This document shows, one piece after another, positions 58,701 to 64,000 of a DNA stretch of 64,000 nucleotides. The stretch spans positions 20,783-84,782 of the forward strand of contig NZ_CAKZNF010000054.1 in NCBI RefSeq assembly GCF_937129435.1. The letters run 5' to 3'. The notes beneath the pieces were generated by a model that saw only the letters and a list, made by a program, of their open reading frames with translations, made no database searches and was not told the origin of the DNA. Position numbers and translations under genes: made by a program. Within the stretch, counting starts at the first letter, position 1. Each line of letters begins with the position of its first letter. The DNA comes from an uncultured Parasphingopyxis sp. (GTDB lineage: Bacteria > Pseudomonadota > Alphaproteobacteria > Sphingomonadales > Sphingomonadaceae).

Positions 58701-58872
58701 ATTCCGCCTCGACACCGCGGCTTGCGAGTTCGCGGTCGATGAAATCGCGCGCCAGCGGCTTGCGGAATGCCCAGGCCACCGCAAGCGCGATGAACAGCAG
58801 AAGCAGGAACCCGCCGAGCCACCGAAGCCATTGGCGGCGCCTCACCGGCGGCAATTCCTCGGCATCTTCCAT
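55702..58872 (-). CDS. ydbH: YdbH-family intermembrane phospholipid bridge protein (AsmA-like)
   Basis: 1056 residues: an N-terminal membrane helix (about 15-35) followed by a very long periplasmic beta-repeat region of the AsmA superfamily. In E. coli YdbH spans the periplasm with YnbE and moves phospholipids between membranes, redundantly with TamB and YhdP. C-terminal motifs (LGLLGTLAFNALELVRYDIMTLTFDGDLDG) and the ynbE/ydbL neighbours support the call. First gene of the operon; divergent from radC (53 bp). Confidence 0.92.
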   Translation of the reverse strand: MEDAEELPPVRRRQWLRWLGGFLLLLFIALAVAWAFRKPLARDFIDRELASRGVEAEYEITEFGLTQQRIANVVIGDPDDPDLTAAWAELHVRLTFGAPQIERIVAYGVRLRGELGEDGRVRFGQVDRLLPEPTGEPFAFPELDVTLHDAQLFLRTPYGPATLIVDGEGPLHDGFSGRIGVVAPRLAVSDCRIRRVRVNAAVRIDSRRPSIDGPVRARRIDCGAGGLQLAAPEVALQAVFSEAFDRWGGDGRLRFAALRQGDVAVGRSTGRADFDGTADGGTTGFARIESRNLRFEDSRAALARTRSHFRLREDGIFVLDNDVRLAGARIGPRRIGGLIQTLRQAEGTPLGPVGERLSLATRRAVSAFDADFGLVLALRDGIGTARVSDLTMRSDSGARLLIADGDGVRVGWPSAPLRLDGTMRLAGGGFPEMLVSLDQQRAGAPLSGYARIAPVEANGARLAMGPIRFAALPGGGTRIATSVEMTGPLAGGRVERLRLPINGTLGRGGALTVGQGCEPISFARLQVASLDVGASSLPLCPLSGGSFFRYVPGRGIDGGARLANLRLNGRLGGTPLSLRAEDFRLPLGDPRFDARNVALRLGPEGAQSQLDIATFGGDFVAGGVDGGYTGLSGQLASVPIRIGDSSGDWRFVGGVLDVNGVGEVTHTAPDPLFEPMISRDLALRLADNRVTLTGALLEPKTQVTVADVDLAHNLNSGRGEAVLATERLEFNDRMHPRDLTDLLVGIVAEVDGLVEGTGVIRWGPEGVTSEGTYRIIDTDLAASFGPVRGLNTELHFTDLLGLETAPNQLATMREVNPGVLVEDGEMAFQFLSGSQIRIEGGRWPFAGGEIVLEPTVLNLGADGERRMNFRLTGIDAFQFVEERDLQSIGVTGLFDGELPIVFDRDGARIEGGYLRSRPPGGAFSYEGEISDVNLGLLGTLAFNALELVRYDIMTLTFDGDLDGEMVTSIDFTGVTPRISREGQNFLVAGLTRQLAEIPVRFDITMRAPFQGLFYSVRLLDDPTFLVGEAIRRQRRETTIETGAERAVQGQESDDLP

Positions 58873-58925
58873 GGACTTGCACTAGCGCGATTGATCGAAC
58901 GCCGCCATCCCGATACCGCTGTGCC

Positions 58926-59609
58926 ATGGCGGACCTTCCGACCGACGGCACCGGGCATCGCGACCGGCTGCGCCAGCGCCTCCTCGACGGCGGGCACGAA
59001 GCGCTGCACGAGCATGAGCTGGTGGAGTATCTGCTGGGACTCGCCATTCCGCGCCGCGACACCAAGCCGCTGGCAAAGAGGCTTATCAACGAGTTCGGAA
59101 GCTACGGCGCCTTGTTGTCCGCGCCTGCCGACGAATTGCGGCGCAAGACCAAGCTGTCTGACCGCTCGATTGCCGCTTTGATGATCGCCAAGGCGTCGGC
59201 GCTGCGCCTCTTGCAGTCCGAAATTGCCGGCCGGCCGGTGCTCGCCAACTGGCAGGCGCTGCTCGATTATCTCCACGCTGATATGGCGCACGAGCCGGTC
59301 GAGCGGGTCCGCGTGCTCCATCTCGACGCCAAGAATGTCCTCATCCGCGACCAGCTCGTCGCCGAAGGAACGATCGACCAGGCGGCAATCCATGTCCGCG
59401 AGATCATCCGCAAGGCGATCGACCTGCACGTCTCGGCCATGATCCTCGTCCACAACCACCCCTCGGGCGACCCTTCGCCGAGCCAGGCCGATATCCGGCT
59501 GACCCGGGAAGTCGCGGAGGCGGGCCGGCCGCTCGGCATCGCGGTGCACGATCATATCATCGTCGGCGCATCCGGCCATAACAGCCTCCGGAGCATGGGA
59601 TTGCTCTGA
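58926..59609 (+). CDS. radC: RadC family JAB/JAMM protein
   Basis: 227-residue full-length RadC. The N-terminal part (HELVEYLLGLAIPRRDTKPLAKRL) resembles a helix-hairpin-helix fold. The JAMM metal motif is ILVHNHPSGDPSPSQADIRLT (H-x-H-x7-S-x2-D, about residues 178-191). RadC is not established as a DNA-repair protein despite its name. A short paralogue lacking the N-terminal part is at 7918-8388. Confidence 0.95.
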   Translation: MADLPTDGTGHRDRLRQRLLDGGHEALHEHELVEYLLGLAIPRRDTKPLAKRLINEFGSYGALLSAPADELRRKTKLSDRSIAALMIAKASALRLLQSEIAGRPVLANWQALLDYLHADMAHEPVERVRVLHLDAKNVLIRDQLVAEGTIDQAAIHVREIIRKAIDLHVSAMILVHNHPSGDPSPSQADIRLTREVAEAGRPLGIAVHDHIIVGASGHNSLRSMGLL

Positions 59610-59616
59610 TCACGAC

Positions 59617-59648
59617 AAAAAGGCGCCGCCCGAAACGGACGGCGCCTC
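59617..59648. terminator. Bidirectional terminator between radC and the EF-hand gene
   Basis: GGCGCCGCCCG, AAA loop, CGGACGGCGCC (one internal mismatch) with AAAAA before it. On the minus strand this reads as a stem plus TTTTT and should end the EF-hand gene; on the plus strand it is followed by TCTCG and could aid radC. Confidence 0.8.
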
Positions 59649-59669
59649 TCGTCATGCTCCTCTTGTGTG

Positions 59670-60389
59670 TTACGCGGTCAGGAACGCGGTCAGCTCGGTC
59701 GATGAGATGCCGTTGCTCTGATCGGCATCGGTCTGCGCGAAGGCGGCTTCCGCCCAGGCGTCGATCTCGGTCTGGGTCATCGCTTCCTGCAACTGCTCGG
59801 TGAAAATGGGCAGAATCCAGCTCGCAAACTCGTTCTGCGAGAGTTCGCCATTGCCATCCGAATCATAGGTCGCGAACTCGGACGACACATAGGCCTCCAC
59901 GGCGGCAGGATCGTTCGTCGCGGCTTCAGCCGTGGCCGAAGCATTGGCATCCGGCGTCATCGGCTCTGGCGGAGTTGCCGGCGTCGCAGCCATGGGCTCG
60001 GCCGCATCCATCGGCTCGGCAGCCATCGGATCGACCGGATCGGCCTCTTCCAGCGGGCCGCCCTGGCCATCAGAGTCCTGCTGAGGCTCGTTTTCCACCA
60101 ATTCCGGGCCGTCGGCATCCGTCTCGATCTCGGCCTCCATGGTCGTGTCGCCGCTATCCGTGGTCACCCGGGTGTCCGCATCCACGCTCGCGGCCGGATC
60201 GGGCATACTGGTTTCGACATCGGTACGGGCATCCACTCCGACAGCGTCTTCCATTGGAGCGTCGACCGATGCATCGACGGCGGTTTCACTTTCGAAGACC
60301 GGCTCGGCCATCGGCGTATCGGGCCCGTCCTGGGCCACAGTCGGGGCGGCGATGGCGAGCGCACTCGCACAAGCTAAAAACTTCAACAT
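59670..60389 (-). CDS. Secreted acidic EF-hand protein
   Basis: 239 residues from ATG 60389 (GGAG 7 nt upstream). Signal peptide about 1-19. A long acidic, low-complexity Ala/Asp/Glu/Pro-rich middle (about 20-165) precedes two EF-hand calcium loops: DSDGNGELSQNE and DADQSNGISSTE, the first canonical. Probably a periplasmic or extracellular calcium-binding protein. The central part resembles a flexible spacer; its repeats of MAAEPMD type are imperfect. Confidence 0.88.
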   Translation of the reverse strand: MLKFLACASALAIAAPTVAQDGPDTPMAEPVFESETAVDASVDAPMEDAVGVDARTDVETSMPDPAASVDADTRVTTDSGDTTMEAEIETDADGPELVENEPQQDSDGQGGPLEEADPVDPMAAEPMDAAEPMAATPATPPEPMTPDANASATAEAATNDPAAVEAYVSSEFATYDSDGNGELSQNEFASWILPIFTEQLQEAMTQTEIDAWAEAAFAQTDADQSNGISSTELTAFLTA

Positions 60390-60622
60390 TTTCAATCTCC
60401 TGTCTCTGGCCGGGGGAAGCCGGCAGGCATGGTGTTCAACATGTACGGGGGGTCGTGGTTCCTCCGGCATGGCCAGTTGATCGCGAACGACTCGCGACTC
60501 GTCCGCCATGCGTGGCAAAACCGGGACAGAATGCACGGAAGGGCGGAAAACAGGGCAATTTGTCGCACCGGTCGCCTGCTGCTAGATGCCGCGCTCCGCC
60601 CGACGAAAGGACCAAGTCCCCG
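60390..60622. other. Divergent intergenic region between the EF-hand gene and purB
   Basis: 233 bp with the upstream regions of both genes. I saw no repeat, hairpin with a T-run or convincing sigma-factor motif. Confidence 0.4.
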
Positions 60623-61936
60623 ATGATCCCGCGCTATGCCCGCCCGGAAATGACCGCGCTTTGGGAACCCGAAGCGAAGTTTCGCATCTGGTTTGAGATC
60701 GAGGCCCATGCGACGCAGGCGCTGGCGGACCGGGGCGTCGTCCCGGAAAGCGCAGCCAAGGCGCTGTGGGACTGGTGGGCGACCGGTCCGACAATCGACG
60801 TCGCCGCGATCGACGCCATCGAAGCGGTGACGAAGCACGACGTCATCGCCTTCCTGACCTGGGTGGCCGAACAGGTCGGCCACGAAGCCCGCTTCATGCA
60901 TCAGGGGATGACGTCGAGCGACGTTCTGGACACCTGCCTCGCGGTGCAGCTGACCCGCGCCGCCGATATCCTGCTGTCCGATCTAGACGCGCTGCTCGAA
61001 GCAATCGAGCGCCGCGCGCACGAACACAAGATGACGCCGACCATCGGCCGCAGCCACGGCATCCATGCCGAACCCGTCACCTTCGGCCTGAAAATGGCGG
61101 AGGCCTATGCCGAATTCGCGCGCAACAAGGCGCGGCTCGAAGCGGCCCGCGCCGATATCGCCACCTGCGCGATTTCGGGCGCGGTGGGCACCTTCGCCAA
61201 TATCGATCCCGAGGTGGAAGCCTATGTCGCCGACAAGCTCGGCCTGACGCCCGAACCCGTCTCGACCCAGGTCATTCCGCGCGACCGCCATGCGATGTTC
61301 TTCGCGACGCTCGGCGTCATTGCTTCGTCGATCGAGCGATTGGCGACCGAGGTTCGTCATCTCCAGCGTACCGAAGTTCTCGAGGCCGAAGAATATTTCT
61401 CGCCCGGTCAGAAGGGCTCCTCGGCGATGCCACACAAGCGTAACCCGGTGCTGACCGAGAACCTGACCGGGCTTGCCCGCATGGTTCGGAGCGCCGCGAT
61501 CCCGGCGATGGAGAATGTCGCGCTGTGGCACGAACGCGATATCTCGCACAGTTCGGTCGAGCGCTATATCGGCCCCGATGCGACGATCACGCTCGATTTC
61601 GCGCTCGCGCGGCTGACCGGCGTCGTCGACAAGCTGCTCGTCTATCCCGAGCGGATGCAGAAGAATCTCGACCGGATGGGCGGCCTCGTCCATTCGCAGC
61701 GCGTGCTGCTCGCCCTCACCCAGGCGGGTGTCAGCCGCGAAGACGCCTATCGCCTCGTCCAGCGCAACGCGATGAAGGTGTGGGAATCGGACGGCGAACT
61801 GTCGCTGCTCGAATTGCTGAAGGCCGATAAGGAGGTCACGGCGGCGCTGTCACCGGAGCAGATCGAGGAAAAGTTCGACCTCGATTATCACCTCAAACAT
61901 GTCGACACGATCTTCGCGCGGGTGTTCGGCGGCTAG
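60623..61936 (+). CDS. purB: Adenylosuccinate lyase
   Basis: Catalyses two purine steps (SAICAR to AICAR, adenylosuccinate to AMP); 437 residues from ATG 60623. Fumarase-superfamily motifs are MTSSDVLDTCLAVQL, TIGRSHGIHAEPVTFGLK (catalytic-region His) and the signature GSSAMPHKRNPVLTENL (mobile loop with the catalytic Ser). The size fits the shorter bacterial form. Confidence 0.97.
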   Translation: MIPRYARPEMTALWEPEAKFRIWFEIEAHATQALADRGVVPESAAKALWDWWATGPTIDVAAIDAIEAVTKHDVIAFLTWVAEQVGHEARFMHQGMTSSDVLDTCLAVQLTRAADILLSDLDALLEAIERRAHEHKMTPTIGRSHGIHAEPVTFGLKMAEAYAEFARNKARLEAARADIATCAISGAVGTFANIDPEVEAYVADKLGLTPEPVSTQVIPRDRHAMFFATLGVIASSIERLATEVRHLQRTEVLEAEEYFSPGQKGSSAMPHKRNPVLTENLTGLARMVRSAAIPAMENVALWHERDISHSSVERYIGPDATITLDFALARLTGVVDKLLVYPERMQKNLDRMGGLVHSQRVLLALTQAGVSREDAYRLVQRNAMKVWESDGELSLLELLKADKEVTAALSPEQIEEKFDLDYHLKHVDTIFARVFGG

Positions 61937-61966
61937 CTGTCGGGTCGGCGCTTTCAGGAGATACCG

Positions 61967-61991
61967 AAAATTCCAGCCTTCGCTGGAATGA
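61967..61991. repeat. CGTCATTCCAGC-type single palindrome unit
   Basis: Minus-strand reading CGTCATTCCAGC GAAG GCTGGAATT, one hairpin of the family at 5963 and 45461, in the convergent gap between purB and dnaJ. Confidence 0.75.
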
Positions 61992-62010
61992 CGATTGCCT
62001 GGGATTGTCT

Positions 62011-63138
62011 CTATTCCCCGAACATCGTCTTGAGCTTGGAGAAGAAGCCCGCGCTTTCGGGGCATTCCTCGCCGGTTTCGGTCTCGCGGAATTCGGCGAG
62101 CAATTCCTTCTGCCGCGCCGAAAGCTTGGTCGGCGTCTCGACGTCGAATTGGACGACGAGGTCGCCATGCCCCCTGCCCTGTAGCACGGGCATGCCAGCG
62201 CCGCGCTTGCGGAGTTGCTTGCCCGATTGCATGCCGGCGGGAATCCTGAATTCGTGCACTTCGCCGTCGAGGCCCGGAACCTCGATCTCGCCACCGAGCG
62301 CGGCAGTGGTGAAGGAGATCGGGCAGCGCGCGGCGAGCGTCGTGCCTTCGCGCTGGAACAGTTCGTGCCGCGCGACATGGACGAAGATGTAGAGATCGCC
62401 CGACGGCCCGCCACGCGCACCGGCTTCGCCCTCGCCCGACACGCGGATGCGCGTGCCCTGGTCGACGCCGGGCGGGATGTTCACCTCGAGCGACTTGGTC
62501 GTGTCGACGCGTCCCTCGCCCCGGCAATCGAGACAGGGTTCCGCGATCACCTGACCCATGCCGTGGCATTGCGGGCAGGTGCGTTCGATCATGAAGAAGC
62601 CCTGCTGCGCGCGGACCTTGCCATGGCCGTTACAGGTGCCGCACGTCTGGGCGCCGGTGCCGGGCTTGGCGCCCGATCCCTCGCACGTCTCGCAAGTCTG
62701 GGTGACGTCGAGCGTCAGTTCGGCGGTCTTGCCGTGATAGGCTTCTTCCAGCGTGATCTCATAATCGTAGCGCAGGTCCGCGCCGCGCCGGACATCGCCG
62801 CCCCGGCCTCGTCCGCGACCGCCCATCTGGTCGCCGAAAAAGCTTTCGAAAATATCGGAAAAGGCATCGAAGCCCTGCGCGCCGGCATGGCCACCACCGC
62901 CGCCGCCATTCTGGAAGGCGGCATGGCCGAAGCGATCGTACGCCGCGCGCTTCTGCGGGTCCTTCAGGCAGTCATAGGCCTCGTTGCAGGCCTTGAACTT
63001 CGCCTCGGCTTCGGGATCGCCGGGATTGCGGTCCGGATGATGTTCCATGGCGAGCTTGCGATAGGCGGACTTGATCGTCGATCCGTCCGCGTCGCGCGAC
63101 ACGCCCAGCTGTTCGTAATAGTCGACTTGCGTCGTCAC
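62011..63138 (-). CDS. dnaJ: Chaperone DnaJ (Hsp40)
   Basis: 375-residue co-chaperone that stimulates DnaK ATPase. The J domain (about 1-70) carries [10 protein letters not shown] with the HPD motif. A Gly-rich segment (about 75-105) follows. The zinc region has four C-x-x-C-x-G-x-G-type repeats: [24 protein letters not shown] and CLDCRGEG (about 145-215). Type I DnaJ. It follows dnaK by 66 bp. Confidence 0.98.
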   Translation of the reverse strand: MTTQVDYYEQLGVSRDADGSTIKSAYRKLAMEHHPDRNPGDPEAEAKFKACNEAYDCLKDPQKRAAYDRFGHAAFQNGGGGGGHAGAQGFDAFSDIFESFFGDQMGGRGRGRGGDVRRGADLRYDYEITLEEAYHGKTAELTLDVTQTCETCEGSGAKPGTGAQTCGTCNGHGKVRAQQGFFMIERTCPQCHGMGQVIAEPCLDCRGEGRVDTTKSLEVNIPPGVDQGTRIRVSGEGEAGARGGPSGDLYIFVHVARHELFQREGTTLAARCPISFTTAALGGEIEVPGLDGEVHEFRIPAGMQSGKQLRKRGAGMPVLQGRGHGDLVVQFDVETPTKLSARQKELLAEFRETETGEECPESAGFFSKLKTMFGE

Positions 63139-63163
63139 AACGGCATTACCCCTCCATGACTAT

Positions 63164-63200
63164 GGCGCCATCCCGCCTTCGCAACGGGACGGCGCCATGC
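63164..63200. promoter_or_regulatory. Hairpin between dnaK and dnaJ
   Basis: ATGGCGCCATCCCG and CGGGACGGCGCCAT pair (one mismatch) around CCTTCGCAA, in the 66-bp dnaK-dnaJ gap. No T-run follows on the minus strand, so partial attenuation or mRNA processing is more likely than full termination; that would lower DnaJ relative to DnaK. Confidence 0.6.
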
Positions 63201-63204
63201 CATG

Positions 63205-64000
63205 TTACGCCTTGTTGTCTTCGTCGACTTCGGAGAATTCGGCGTCGACGACATCTTCGTCGTTCGCCGTCTCGTCGCCTTGGGCCTCGCCGCTTTCGGC
63301 GGCGCCGGCCTCGGCCTGCTGGCTCTCATAGATCTTCTGACCCAGCTGCATCGCGGCCTGGGCGAGCTCTTCCGACTTGGTCTTCATCGTCTCGGAATCG
63401 CCGCCTTCGATCGCCGTCTTGGTTTCGGCGATCTTGGCTTCGATGTCGGACTTGGTCGCATCGTCGATCTTGTCGCCATGCTCGTTGAGCTGCTGTTCGG
63501 TCGAATGGACGAGGCTTTCGGCCTGGTTCTTGGCCTCGGCGCCTTCGCGCTTCTTCTTGTCCTCTTCGGCGAACTGCTCGGCTTCCTGGACCATCTTCTC
63601 GATATCGGCCTCTTCGAGACCGCCCGAGGCCTGGATCTTGATCTGCTGTTCCTTGCCGGTGCCCTTGTCCTTGGCACTGACGTTGACGATGCCATTGGCA
63701 TCGATGTCGAACGTGACCTCGATCTGCGGCACGCCGCGCGGCGCAGCAGGGATACCGACGAGATCGAACTGGCCGAGCATCTTGTTGTCGGCCGCCATTT
63801 CGCGCTCGCCCTGGAAGACGCGGATCGTCACCGCGTTCTGGTTGTCCTCGGCGGTCGAATAGGTCTGCGTCTTCTTCGTCGGGATCGTCGTGTTGCGATC
63901 GATCATCCGCGTGAAGACGCCGCCCAGCGTTTCGATACCGAGCGACAGCGGGGTCACGTCGAGCAGCAGCACGTCCTTGACGTCGCCCTGCAGCACGCCG
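63205..64000 (-). CDS. dnaK: Chaperone DnaK (Hsp70), C-terminal part (5' end outside window)
   Basis: Only the last ~265 codons are inside the window; the gene continues to the right. Substrate-binding-domain motifs are [75 protein letters not shown] (conserved beta-sandwich) and the alpha lid. The acidic C-terminus ends [17 protein letters not shown]. It precedes dnaJ in the heat-shock operon. Confidence 0.98.
   Translation of the reverse strand, partial: GVLQGDVKDVLLLDVTPLSLGIETLGGVFTRMIDRNTTIPTKKTQTYSTAEDNQNAVTIRVFQGEREMAADNKMLGQFDLVGIPAAPRGVPQIEVTFDIDANGIVNVSAKDKGTGKEQQIKIQASGGLEEADIEKMVQEAEQFAEEDKKKREGAEAKNQAESLVHSTEQQLNEHGDKIDDATKSDIEAKIAETKTAIEGGDSETMKTKSEELAQAAMQLGQKIYESQQAEAGAAESGEAQGDETANDEDVVDAEFSEVDEDNKA

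Overview
The window is a contiguous, GC-rich chromosomal segment of an alphaproteobacterium, most likely a sphingomonad (Sphingomonadales). The grounds are the gcrA cell-cycle regulator, an F0 ATP synthase gene block (atpI-B-E-F'-F) without the F1 genes, a petABC bc1 operon, an RNase E with a long acidic insertion in its S1 domain, the metZ-apaG arrangement, and dispersed CGTCATT-type palindromes. It is almost entirely core genome. I saw no rRNA, tRNA, phage, insertion sequence or CRISPR array. About 65 protein genes can be supported; both ends cut a gene (rne at the left, dnaK at the right).

Layout. 1-7.9 kb: rne (partial), a long rne leader, the cell-wall amidase amiC, PBP1a (mrcA), and prfB translationally coupled to a lipoprotein-like methyltransferase. 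7.9-12.6 kb: a short RadC/JAB paralogue, thyA-folA (thymidylate/folate), ribF, a GDPD-fold protein that has lost its catalytic residues, and rplY. 12.6-18.7 kb: pth, a Tat-exported SDR, a secreted zinc metalloprotease, ychF and a MaoC hydratase; pth and the SDR gene are bracketed by two copies of a striking four-way-junction repeat. 18.7-22 kb: petA-petB-petC-apt. 22-29 kb: trmL, hemF, a GNAT enzyme, a membrane protein, lipB, small secreted proteins and an orphan kpsC. 29-31 kb: queC-queE preceded by a structured candidate small RNA. 31-34 kb: argD-argF-hslO. 34-40.5 kb: an MFS efflux pump, an orphan ABC-2 permease, gcrA, a VOC protein, and the tightly overlapping metZ-apaG-LysR-GNAT operon. 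40.5-48.7 kb: parE, a phytanoyl-CoA-dioxygenase-like protein, leuB, recO, and a surface-polysaccharide group (deacetylase plus two FemAB/GNAT-type transferases). 48.7-54 kb: uvrC, a secreted cupin, and the F0 ATP synthase genes. 54-60.5 kb: a DUF3298-type secreted protein, the ydbH-ynbE-ydbL envelope phospholipid-bridge operon, radC, and an acidic EF-hand protein. 60.6-64 kb: purB, dnaJ and dnaK (partial).

Most genes serve central functions: respiration, translation, DNA repair, amino-acid and nucleotide synthesis, and envelope building. The signals that annotation does not explain are non-coding. The first is a repeat found twice (12628-12762 and 14429-14564): a closing stem plus three hairpins with no unpaired base between them, and three compensatory base-pair changes between the copies. 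The second is a ~100-nt structured, terminator-ended transcript candidate on the minus strand at 30443-30545, with an exposed CCUCCC-like anti-Shine-Dalgarno stretch.
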